From contig NW_008705573.1 of assembly GCF_000186865.1 (NCBI RefSeq), forward strand, positions 672,983 through 736,982: a DNA stretch of 64,000 nt, written 5' to 3'. This document shows, one piece after another, positions 39,242 to 49,633 of the stretch. Below the pieces are notes generated by a model. The model saw nothing but the letters and a program-made list of their open reading frames with translations. It made no database searches and had not been told where the DNA came from. The stretch comes from Aureococcus anophagefferens (Eukaryota > Sar > Pelagophyceae > Pelagomonadales > Pelagomonadaceae). Within the stretch, counting starts at the first letter, position 1. Every line of letters begins with the position of its first letter. A program made the translations under genes and the position numbers.

Positions 39242-42200
39242 TTATCGAGAGAGGCGCGTGCCCCAGTAGGTGCGGTCGTCGCCCTGGGACGCGTAGGTCT
39301 GGCCCGTGCACGCGTTCTCGTACCAGACGACGCTGTCGCGGTCCGCGAGCGCGCCGATGATGTCGAGGTCGTAGTCGCGGTCGACGTCGGCCATGGCCGC
39401 GAAGCGGATGCCGCCGGCGTCGTCGGAGACGTCGTGGGGCGCGAAGGCCATGGCGCCGTCGTTCTCGTACCACGCGACGGTCGAGTCGTACTTGTTCGAC
39501 GCGAGGACGTCGACGTCGCCGTCGCCGTCGAGGTCCGCGGGGATGACGGAGTAGGCGCCGTCGGCGCCCTCGGAGACGACGTGGGGGTCGAAGGCCATGG
39601 ACCCGTCGTTCTCGTACCACGCGACCTGCGACGCGCCGCGGATCGCGGCGAAGATGTCGACGTCGCCGTCGCCGTCGCCGTCGCGCGCGACGACCATGCG
39701 CGGCTGGACGACCTCCGTGTCGACGACGATGCGCTCGAAGCCCATGGCGCCGTCGTTCTCGTACCAGGTGATGGAGTAGTCGTAGCCCGTCGCGACGACG
39801 ACGTCGACGTCGCCGTCGCCGTCGAGGTCGCCCGGGAACACGGACCAGGGCCCCGCGATGCCCTCGGCGACGACGTGCCGCGTGTAGACCCAGCCCGCCT
39901 CGTTCTCGTACCAGACGACGGAGCCCATGGTCCAGGACGACGCGATGACGTCGTCGTCGCCGTCGCCGTCCATGTCGGAGACCCACACGGACACGGCCGC
40001 GTGCGAATCGTCGACCAAAACCTCCGTGAAGACCATGGCATCGTTGACGAAGAGGCGCGTCGAGTTGTCGCCCCAGGACACGGCGATGACGTCGAGGTCG
40101 CCGTCTTCGTCGAAGTCGGCGAAGGCCGCGAAGGCCGCCTGTTCGGCGTCGTCCGCGATGACGCGCTTCGCGAAGCTCTCGGCGCCGTCGTTCTCGTACC
40201 AGGCGACCGTGTCGTCGTGCAGGGACGTGGCCAGGAGGTCGATGTCGCTGTCCTGGTCCATGTCCGCGGCCCAGACGTAGGACGGGTTGTCCGAGTTCCC
40301 GTCGATGACGCGCTCGTCGAAGACCAAGCCGGTGTCCGCGGAGCAGTCCATGCGCGCAAAGGCGGCGGGCGACGGCGCCCTCGTCGGCGCCCGCGTTTTG
40401 GTCGTGGGCGCCGGCGCCGGCGCGACCGTCGGCACGGGGGCGAAGGTCGCGTAGAGCGCCGCGACCTGGGCATCGTCGAGCGCGACGTCGTAACAAAACA
40501 AGTCGTCGACGGAGCCGAAGAAGGGCGCCGCCGTCGTGCCGCCGATCGTTAAGACTGATGCCGCCGTGGTCAACGACGCCGCGCCCGTGTCCCGGAGCGC
40601 GCCGTCGACGTAGAGCGCCCAGGTCCCGGCCCCGTCGAAGGTCAACAGCACGAGGTGCCACGCGCCCACGACCAACCCGACGTCCGCCACGGCCACGGCG
40701 CAGGCGCCCGTGAACGCGAGCTCGAGGTGGCCGTCCTCGTCGCCCGTGGCGATGCCAAAGTTCTCGCAGGGGCCGTCGCCGCCGCCGACCTCGAGGACGT
40801 AGGCGCCGTCGAACTTGTCGAAGCGGAGCCACGCGCCCAGGTCCGCGGCGCGTCGCCCGTGAGCTCGGGCACGACGTCGTCCATGGCGAAGCCGTGCTCG
40901 CCGCCGAAGAAGCGCGCGGGCGTGTTGAAGGGGCCCGTGTTCAACGACGCGCCGTAGGTCTCGGAGATGGCGTAGCCGTTCGCCGAACCGTCGAACGTCG
41001 GCTGGTCGTAGCCCGTCATGGACCCGTCGTCGAAGTCGAACCAGAAGACGAGCTCGTCGTCCATGAACGCGAGGACGTCCGTCGGCGCCGCCGTCGGCGC
41101 GTTGCTGCAGCCGCAGGCCTCGCGGCACGCCTCGTAGGCGACGCGGCCGTCGTCGCCGACGGCGGCGCACCGCGGCTCGTGCTGCCGCACCCAGTCGCAG
41201 TGCTTCGACGGCGTGTTGGCCTTGAACCAGGCGCCGTCGTCCTCGCACTTCGTCGGGGCGCGCGTCGGGTCCGCCGTCGGGGCCGGGACGGGCGTCGTCG
41301 TCGGCGCGCGCGTCGGCGCCGGCTTCGTCGGCGCGGCCGTGGGCCCCGCGAACGGCGCGGTCGTCGGCGCCGGCGACGGTTTCGCCGTCGTCGGGGCGTC
41401 GGACGGTCGCAGCGACGGCGGCGCCGTCGTCGGGGCCAGCGACGGCGCAAAGGGCGCCGCCGTGGGCCAGAGCAAGGGAATAAAAAACGCGTCGTCGAAG
41501 TCCTCGACGGACGACGCGAACGTCGCGGCCGCGGACGTCGTCGCGGCGCTGGAGAGGGCCGCCGAGGCGCCGTAGAGCTCGCTGTACTGTTCCAGCGCGG
41601 CGTTGAGCTCGTCGTTGCGCAGCAGGGCCGCGCGGACGGCCGCGACGAGCAGTAACGACGTGTTGTAGCGCGCGCTCGGATTTTCCACCTCCAGGACGAA
41701 GCTCAGGTCGATGGAGGCGACGTCGACGGGCTCGAAGTCGTCGATCTGCAGCGACGAGTCGACGAGGGGCTCGACGCCGTCCGGGCCGTAGAGCGCCGCG
41801 AAGAGCGCGTCGCGCGTCGCCGAGGCCTCCGCGTTTCCGAACGACGCCGCGGTCATGTTCGCCACCCGGAACGTCGCGCTCACGTAGGCGACGGCGAGGC
41901 TCGCGTAGGGCGTCGTTTTCGCGGCGCCGCCGCCGCCGTCGTCGTCGTCGCCGCCGCCCGCGGCGACGACGCGGTACGCCGCGAAGCACGTCATCGCCAG
42001 CACCTGGGCAGCACAAGAGTGATTCAACGTCGCTTCAACGTGAGTGTTCCGCGCGCGCGCGTTCCGTAAAAAGCATCCACGCTTCGAGACCGTTCCGAGA
42101 GATGATCGCTCGTCCCAAAATCAGCCAAAACGAGTGGAAAACGGCCGAGAAAGGAGCCTTTGAAGTTGGGAATTTCGCTCTCTTGTGCTGCCCTGGCCAG

Positions 42201-42908
42201 CACGAAGAGGCAGCACCAGGCCCCGAGAAACGTGCGCGCGCAGCGGTCCGACGACGCCGCGCCGCCGTCCTCCGGCTCCGCCTTGTCCCGTTCTTCGGGT
42301 TCCTCCAACCCGAGGAAGGCCCGGCCGGCCCGCTCCGTGGACGCGCGCCGATCGCGCGGCGGGAGCTTGATCTCCGGAGGGACGCCAACATCGTCGACAC
42401 GTTTCTCCCGCTCGACCTCCTCGAGCTGGGCCGCCATCCAGTCCTCGGCCTCGAAGTCGGGCTGGGCGGGGACGCCGCCGTCCTCGGGCGCGTCGTCGAT
42501 GTCCGGCGTGTGGCGCTCGTTCGGCTCGTCGACGGGCGCGTCCGGGTGCGGCCGCGCCCACTCGCGCTCGTGCTGGCAGCAGAAGAAGGGCTCGAGGCCC
42601 GTGAGGGATCGGACGATGTCGAGGGCCGCGTCGGGTTCCGGCGCGTCGAACTCCGGCGCGTCCGGCACCGCCGCTCTGCGCCACGCGGCCTCCTCCGCGA
42701 GGCGCCGGCTCTCCCTGGGCGCGTCGAACCAGCGCTGCGGCGACACGGCCTTCTGCGCCGAGCTCGCGACGGGGGCGAGGTAGGCCGGCTGCTGGTGCGG
42801 CGGCGCGCTCCGCGCTTCGCCGCCGAGGCTCCGGCGCCGGCTCTCCATGAAGTCCTCCTTCTGGCGCGGCGCGTCGCCGCTGCTTTGCCGGCCCCAGCGG
42901 TCCGCCAT
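39242..42908 (-). CDS. Type II membrane protein: SEA-like, ShK-like, LamG and FG-GAP repeats
   Basis: Exon 1 is 42908-42204 (235 aa, cytosolic, Asp/Glu/Arg-rich); exon 2 is 42003-39242. The membrane segment is built across the splice (C-C-L-F-V-L-A-M-T-C-F-A-A-Y). The outer part, in order: a SEA-like region, a P-T-x-x-P stalk, an ShK-like module (D-G-A-W-F-K, C-D-W-V, R-C, C-x-x-x-C-G-C), and a LamG-like domain (A-W-L-R-F-D-K, L-Y-V-D-G, S-V-D-D-L). Then about eight FG-GAP/VCBS-type repeats with D-x-D-x-D-G-D calcium loops and W-Y-E-N-D-G turns. A one-base frame break lies at about 40843-40850, before the LamG strand. About 1155 aa. Adhesion or glycan binding at the cell surface is inferred. 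Confidence 0.75.
42004..42203 (-). mobile_element. Introner family A copy 3 (200-bp intron)
   Basis: Perfect duplication GTGCTGGC (coding strand; window positions 42196-42203 and 41996-42003). Termini are CAGGGCAGCACAAG and CTTGTGCTGCCCAG. GT-AG, phase 0, same orientation relative to the host gene as all other family A copies. Confidence 0.93.
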
Positions 42909-43106
42909 GGGTGCGCTGGCAGCGTCGCGTCACTCACGCGGCGACGGCACGCGCGTCCTCGAGGCTGCCGATGCTTCGAAGCAAGAAGTCGAGAGCAACC
43001 ATCCCCATGCTCGAAAAATCGGTTAAAAGTGATTGAAGCGGATACGGACGCTTCATTGCCCCCCAACTTACCCCACGATTCGGTCCAGTGTGCCGGTTTG
43101 GGCGGC

Positions 43107-46100
43107 ATGGCGCCGCGCGTCGGCGGCGCGTTGGCGCTGCTCGTCGCCGGAGCATCGGCCCAGTGCCACAACAACTGCAACCAGAAGGGCCTCTGCAACA
43201 GCCGGTCGATCTGCGAGTGCTTCACGGGCTACGCGGGCCCGGACTGCGCCGACCGGAGCTGCCCCTCGGGCCGGGCCTGGTCCGACATGCCCAACGCGAC
43301 GGACAGCGCGCACGCGTACGCCGAGTGCTCGAACCGGGGCTACTGCAACCGGAAGACGGGCTTCTGCGACTGCGACGCCCTCTTCGGCGGCTTCGCGTGC
43401 GACCGCCTACAGTGCGCGACGATGTACAGCGAGGCCGAGCCGGACGAGTTCGGCGAGCAGCCCGAGTGCAGCGGCCACGGCCGCTGCATGAGCGTCGCCG
43501 AGGCCGCCGAGTCCTTCGACGGCTTCCACCTGAACCGCAGCGCCCACCGCTACGACCCCCAGGGCGTGCCCTACGATTTGTGGGACGCGGACATGATCTA
43601 CGGCTGCGTCTGCGACCCGGGCTTCGAGTCCTTCGACTGCTCCAAGCTCACCTGCGACGTGGGCGACGACCGGCGCACGGTCGGCCAGCGCGACGAGGTC
43701 GCGACCCTCTTCTGCAAGTGCGAGGCGCCCTGCAACGGCAGGCTCGCCGTGTCGTTCATGGGCGACGAGTCGACGATATCGCCCGCCGCGACGGCCGACG
43801 ATTTGCGGATCAAGCTCGAGGGCATGCGCTACCTCCACGCCGAGGCGGGCCTCCTCTACCCGAAGCCCATCGCCGTGACGTCCGGGGGCACGACGGACGG
43901 CGCGATCTGCTCGCAGGGCGGCCAGCGGAGCGTGATCGAGTTCCTCCGCGACGCGGGCGACCTGCCGCCGCTCTGGGTCGACGACGCCGAATTGTTGAGC
44001 GACATGGGCCGGGGCTACGCCTACATGGAGACGAACATGACGCTCAACTGCTCCTGCGCGGCCTGCTCCGGCTCCTTCACGCTGACCTACGACGGCGAGG
44101 CCACGGGCGGTCTGTCCTACGACGCGTCGCCGGGCGACGTCGAGGCGGCGCTGCTGCGGCTCTCCAACCTCCAGGAGGGCGACGTCCGCGCCGTCCACTG
44201 GGGCGGCAACGCGGGCGCGGGGCTCTGCGTCGGGGAGAACATCCTCGTGACGTTCACGATGCCGTCGGGCAACCAGCCGCCGCTCGTCGCGACGTCGTCC
44301 CTGCTGGAGTCGGGCGCGCCCGGCGGCGCCATCGACGTGTGCAGCAACGACGGCACGAAGGAGCGCGACCTTTGCAACGCCGCGGGCTTCTGCGACCGGG
44401 ATGGGCTCGTCACGCTCGACATCGAAGCGACGGATCCGAAGTTGGTCAACGGCACGTGCGCGTGCGACGAGGGCTTCGTCTTCGACCAGGACTTTGGCTC
44501 CTGCGGGCGGCCGGCGTACAACACGTCGGCGTGGACGGGCCTCCAGCGGTGCCCGGGCTACGTCACGAAGGACACCGCGCGCGAGCCCGCGGCGCCGCTG
44601 AACTGGCGGTGGCTCTACGTGGCCGACGGCATGAACCTGACGGAGCTCGTCGAACTGGAGAACAACCCCGTCGTCGTCTCGTCGGCGAACGAGTCCGGCA
44701 GCGGCGACGTGAAGCTGCCCGGGGCGTACCAGGTCGGCCCGCTCGAGCCGAACGAGGAGGACGTTCCCGAGACGACGCAGCTCTGGAACATGACGAACTC
44801 GTCCGTCGCCGGCGTGGCGCTGGATTTATCGTGGCGGGAGTTGTACTACGTGGACCGCGACCTGGGAGGCATCCGTGTGGCGAAGTTAAAGAACTACAGC
44901 GACCAGCTGACGATCCAGGAGAACCGCTTCGAGAACACGATCGTCGTCCAGGGCCTCGGGAACACGATCGACGGCATCACGCTGAATCTGTTGTTCGGCG
45001 AGCGGACGCTCTACGTGGCGGACCCGGGCCGCGACGGCCACAAGGACGGGAAGATCTACATGGTGTCGCTCGAGGACCGCGGCGGCGCGTACGGGGAGAC
45101 GTACCTCTACGCGAACGTGACGAATCTGACGACGGTCATCGGGAGCCAGGTGGCCCTCGTGGACCCCCAGGGCCTCGCGCTGGACCTGCTGAACCGCAAG
45201 CTCTACTGGACGGACTCGGGCAACAGCTCCGTCGAGGACGGCAAGGTCTACATGTCGAATCTGGACGGGTCCGACGCGGTCTGCGCGCTCGAGCGGGGCC
45301 TCTGGGACCCCATGGGCATCGTCTTGGACCTGCGCAACTACACGATGATCCTCACGGACGAGTCCGCGGGCCACAACGGCCACGGGGCGATCATCAAGGC
45401 GAACATGGCCTACGGGCCGGAGACTGTGTGGAAATCGACCACTGGTTTGGGAGGTCCCCACCAAACTTCAGAACTCTCTAGCTCGGTCAAATCGAAGTCG
45501 ATTCGGCTGATTTTTGGGACGGATCGATCGCTCTCGTCGAGTTCTCAAGCGCGCAAAGAGCTTGCGTCGAACCATTCGAATACGCTCAAATTGAATTCGG
45601 GTTGAAGATTTGATTGCCACACAGGCCGGAGATCTGGAAGCAGAAGCCCAACGCCATCGCGTACTACGCGAACCGGACGTGGTGGCAGGTCATCCTCGAG
45701 GAGTACGAGACGCTAACCGTGGGCGGCGTCGACACGCTCCACAAGCCCTATGGGATCGTCCTCGACACGACGAACGACATGCTCTACGTCTCGGACTCGG
45801 AGTCGGGCCACATCATCAAGTGCGACGTCAACGGCAGCTTGGGGAGCGTCGTGCCCATGACGTTCATGGACCAGGGCGTCCCCATGGGCATGGCCCTGGA
45901 CAACGGCCTCGGCCCGTCCCAGGACCGGGGCGCCTACGAGTGCTACGGCCACGGCCGCTGCGGCGGGCCCGAGGCGAACTTCAAGTGCGCGTGCGACGAG
46001 GGCTGGTACGGCAACTGCAACATGTCCACGTGCCCGCTGGGCCGCGCCTTCTTCGACCAGCCCTGGACGCGCGACGAGGGCCACGCCCTCGTGCCCTGCT

Positions 46101-46957
46101 CGGGCAACGGCTACTGCGACGCGTCGACGGGCGCGTGCGACTGCCGCGACGGCTTCGAGGGCGGCAACTGCGAGCGGCTGAGCTGCCCCGTGGGCGCCAA
46201 CGGCGAGACGTGCTCGGGCCACGGCGAGTGCCTCACGATGCGCATGCTCGGCGCCTTCGCGAGCTACAACGGCGAGCGGACGCCCGTGGACTACGGATCG
46301 CCCAAACAGATCAACGCGACGGCCTGGGACGCGGACGTCGTCCAGGGCTGCCTGTGCTACGCGCCGGGCTACCGCAACGGCTCGTTGCAGAACATGTCCG
46401 CCTGGACGGGCTACGACTGCTCGCGGCGCGAGTGCCCCACGGGCGACTACGCGGCGCAGCCCTACGTGACGAACGCGAACGGGACCCGGGTGTTGAAGTC
46501 CTTCGAGGAGCAGGTCATCACCTGCAAGGCGACGGGCGGGTCTCTGAAGTTGACGTTCCGCGACGAGACGACGCGCGCCATCGAGTACAACGCCCGCGTC
46601 GAGGACGTCGCGGCCGAGCTCGAGGCGCTGTCGTCCATCGGGTCCGTCGACGTCTGGGGAGGGCAGGGCAACGCGACGGGCATCCTCTGCGACTGGAACG
46701 CGAACAACGTCTCCGTGTCCTTCACGTCGGAGCTCGGCGACGTGCCGCTCATCGTCGCCGACGGGTCCCTGCTCGACGGCCCCTACGAGCTCGTCGTCAA
46801 GGAGTACCGCAAGGGCACGAAGGACGACTACGTCTGCTCGCTCCACGGCGAGTGCGACTACGACACGGGCACCTGCGACTGCTTCGCGCCCTACACGACG
46901 TCCGACGCGAACAACGCCTTCGGCTTCCGGGGCGACTGCGGCGTCGCGCTGCTGTAA
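43107..46957 (+). CDS. Large secreted EGF-like/YWTD-type protein
   Basis: Exons are 43107-45415 and 45625-46957 (1213 aa). The signal peptide is A-L-A-L-L-V-A-G-A-S-A. Tenascin/teneurin-type EGF repeats lie at both ends (C-x-N-x-C-x-x-x-G-x-C, C-x-C-x-x-G-Y/F). The middle has beta-rich immunoglobulin-like stretches and then YWTD/NHL-type propeller steps: A-L-D-L-S-W-R-E-L-Y-Y-V-D-R, L-A-L-D-L-L-N-R-K-L-Y-W-T-D, I-V-L-D-T-T-N-D-M-L-Y-V-S-D. The introner falls inside the propeller and joins in frame only with a GC donor at 45416. Such proteins are common in stramenopiles; an adhesive surface role is inferred. Confidence 0.82.
45416..45624 (+). mobile_element. Introner family B copy 2 (209-bp intron, forward, GC-AG)
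   Basis: Perfect duplication GCCGGAGA (45416-45423 and 45625-45632). Termini are CTGTGTGGAAATC and GATTGCCACACAG. The frame is restored (Y-G-P-E-I-W-K-Q) only if the intron starts GC at 45416 and ends AG at 45624. Confidence 0.9.
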
Positions 46958-47028
46958 CACGGTGCGCGCTCATCTTTGAGCGGCTCGTTGATGGCATGTT
47001 GACGACTTGTTGACGAGGACGAGTCAGC

Positions 47029-47733
47029 ATGGGCAAATCATTGGCGCCCGTCGTCGTGGCGGCGCTGCTCGTCTCTACGGCGAGCGCGCTGCGGCCGCAA
47101 ACGCTGCGCACGCGCGCGCCGACGCGCCGCTCCGGCTTCTTCGACGCGCTCGTCGGCGGCGATCCCGCCGACGACATCCGCGCCAAGGAGAAGGTCCTGC
47201 CCGGCCGCTGGCGGCTGAGCTTCGCGCTCCCGGGCTACGACACGCGGAAGAACGTCATCGCCGAGTTCGACGACCTGCTCGGCTACGAGCCGCCCCAGGG
47301 CGAGCTCGTGCTCGTCGACGCGGAGGGAGCCCGGCGCCGCGCCGGCAGCTGGAAGCTGAGCGAGGACCCCGAGGACAAGAAGGACGGCCTCTGGGTCTGG
47401 GGCCTCTTCGAGGAGCCGCTCTACCCGTTCCTCCTTTTATCGTTGGACAGCGAGCAGATCGGGCTGCCGTCCGGCGGACGCCTGCAGGTGCAGATGGGCC
47501 ACAAGGCGCGCCCCGGCGAGGACCAGCAGCTCCTCGGGGCCGGGTCCGTCGCCGTGCGGCAGAAGGAGATCTACGAGGCCGACCGCATGGGCATCTCCAA
47601 GGCCGTGCTCGACATCGACACGGCCATCGGCACCGTCTCCGCGCAGCCCGTGCGAAACGACGAGCGCGGCGCCGCGGAGCCCGAGCCGGACGCGACGCCG
47701 CTCGCGGCCGCGGCCGAGGCGACCGAGGAGTAA
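47029..47733 (+). CDS. Plastid-targeted protein of unknown function
   Basis: 234 aa. V-V-V-A-A-L-L-V-S-T-A-S-A-L-R-P resembles a signal peptide with the heterokont A-S-A-(F/L) cleavage motif and an Arg/Thr-rich transit region. The mature part is a compact beta-rich domain: L-P-G-R-W-R-L-S-F-A-L-P-G-Y, G-S-W-K-L-S-E-D, L-W-V-W-G-L-F-E-E-P-L-Y-P. W-R-L near the start recalls lipocalin or PAP/fibrillin folds, but the match is too weak to name. The C-terminal tail is acidic. It is convergent with the FN2 gene at 47738, with a 4-bp gap. Confidence 0.6.
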   Translation: MGKSLAPVVVAALLVSTASALRPQTLRTRAPTRRSGFFDALVGGDPADDIRAKEKVLPGRWRLSFALPGYDTRKNVIAEFDDLLGYEPPQGELVLVDAEGARRRAGSWKLSEDPEDKKDGLWVWGLFEEPLYPFLLLSLDSEQIGLPSGGRLQVQMGHKARPGEDQQLLGAGSVAVRQKEIYEADRMGISKAVLDIDTAIGTVSAQPVRNDERGAAEPEPDATPLAAAAEATEE

Positions 47734-47737
47734 CACG

Positions 47738-49440
47738 CTAGACTACTGGCGGTTCCCAGGACGACTCGCCCGTGGCCGCGTTGTAGTAGTAGAGGTGGCC
47801 CTCGTCCGTGTAGGCGCTCGTCCAATCGCCGCGCTTCGTCTCGTCGGCCTTGGCGAGGGGGGGCGTCCCGAAGCGCCACGCCGACGAGCGCCGCTTTCCC
47901 CGACCCGAGGCGCCGCGGCGTCGTCCTCGACGCGCGCGCGCTCGTCCGCCGCGTCGACGGCGGCGCCTCCGGGAGCTCGACGCTCCCGCCGTCGGGACTC
48001 AGCGGGTTCGGCGTGAAGTCGACGGGCGACGCCGCGCCCGTCGAGCTCCGCGGCTTGCCCTCGTCCGGCGCCGGCGGCTCGTCGCTCCGCCGCAGGAGCA
48101 CGTAGCGCCGGTAGCCGTTGGCGCAGACGGACGCGAGGCTCGCGGCGAGCGTCGCGAATTCGATGACGCTGTCCGCCGACGGCGCCAGCAGCGCCAGCAC
48201 GGACGCGACGGCGGTGACGCCGTGCTTCGCGAGGTCCAGGGCCAGGGAGACGCGGCTCGAGAAGACCGTGGGAAACGACCGCGCGAAGTGCTTGAGGCCG
48301 ATGCGCTTCAGCCGCACCACGCCCTCGTCGTCGCGGTCCCGCGCGTTCGCGCGCCAGGGCAGCAGGGGGATGAGCTCCGGGTCCAGGGTCACGAAGCCCG
48401 CGATGACGAGCAGCAGCCGCCGTTTGCGCGGGTCCGCCGGGAGGTCCAGGCCCGGCGCGACGACGCGGAGCCGAACGAGGAGCGCCGCGGACCTGGGCAG
48501 CAAAAGGGTGATTCAACGTCGCTTTAACGTGAGTGTTTCGCGCGCGCGCGTTCCGGAAAAAGCATCCACGCTTCGAGAGCGTTCCGAGAGATGATCGCTC
48601 GTCCAAAAATCAGCCGAAACGAGTGGAAAACGGCCGAGATATGAGCCTTTGAAGTTGGGAATTTCGCTCTCTTGTCCTGCCCCGCCGCGGACGACAGCGC
48701 CGCGCACGTCAGGACGCTCACCTCCACGTAGAAGAGGACGCGCCGCGTGTACCAGAGTTCGATCAAAAAGCAGATGACGAAGGCCGTGTCGCAGACCGAC
48801 AGGAGCAGCATCGTCCGCTTCTGTTTGTCCGACACGCGCGACTCCGCCACGACCAGGATGGGCTCGAGGACGGCTAGGAGGCCCAGCGCGAGCACGCCGA
48901 GCGACCGCAGGATCCACCGGTACCAGACGCTGCGCTTCTTCGACCGCGACCACGCGACGCCGCCGCTGGCGATGAAGACGAGGCCGTCGTCGTCGACGGC
49001 ATTTGCGGCGACGACCGTCGCGTTCGTCGGCCGCAGCGACGGCGCGCGCGACGGCGCGCGCGACGCTCGGGCGACGACGGCGCGGGCGACGACGGCGCGG
49101 GCGACGACACCACCACCTTTTGGGGCGCGGGCTCCGCGGACGGCGCGACCGTCGGCCGCGGCGTCGGCCGCGGGGTGGGCCGCGGGGTGGGCGGGTGGCA
49201 GTTGGACGCCTCGCACTCCAGCCACGAGTTATCGTAGGTGATGCCGTCGTCCTTCACGGCATCGGCGCACCAGGGGTAGTGCCAGCTGCCCTTCCCTCCG
49301 CTACCGACGTCCGTGCAGGCCTCGTAGGTCACATCGTAGTAGATGAACGGGAAGATGCAGCCCGCGGGCTGGCAGTCGTCGAACCAGTCGTCGCCGAGCG
49401 CGACGCGGGCGATGGCGGCGAGGGCGAGCCAGCGCACCAT
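47738..49440 (-). CDS. FN2-transmembrane-WW protein, paralogue X
   Basis: Exons are 49440-48693 and 48492-47738. The order is: signal peptide; FN2-like domain (G-C-I-F-P-F-I-Y-Y, then W-C-A-D); P-T-P-R-P stalk; about four membrane segments starting W-Y-R-W-I-L-R-S-L-G-V; a conserved segment with L-D-P-E-L-I-P-L-L-P-W-R; and a C-terminal WW domain (Y-T-D-E-G-H-L-Y-Y-Y-N-A-A-T-G-E-S-S-W-E). Two single-base frame breaks are apparent: one missing base at about 49068 in a GCC/TCG repeat, and one extra base at about 47894 in a short homopolymer. The total length is then exactly divisible by three. Paralogue Y is intact at the first site. Function unknown; possibly a membrane sensor. Confidence 0.7.
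48493..48692 (-). mobile_element. Introner family A copy 4 (200-bp intron)
   Basis: Perfect duplication GTCCGCGG on the coding strand (48685-48692 and 48485-48492). GT-AG, phase 2, restoring L-S-S-A-A-L-L-V-R. The paralogous site in gene Y (at about 50415-50450) is uninterrupted. Confidence 0.93.
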
Positions 49441-49633
49441 GGCGGCGCCGGCCGTCACGCCGCTCGGCGGCGACGGAAAGGCAGCCCCATGATGCACGCG
49501 CGAGACGCGGCAACATCTACATGCAGACTAAAAGCAGTCCGAGTTGCCCAGGCCTAGGCGTGGCGCAATGAATTGCGCGATGGGATCCGCCCGCGCGCCC
49601 ACGTGCCGCAGCCGCATGAGCTCCAGCGACGTG

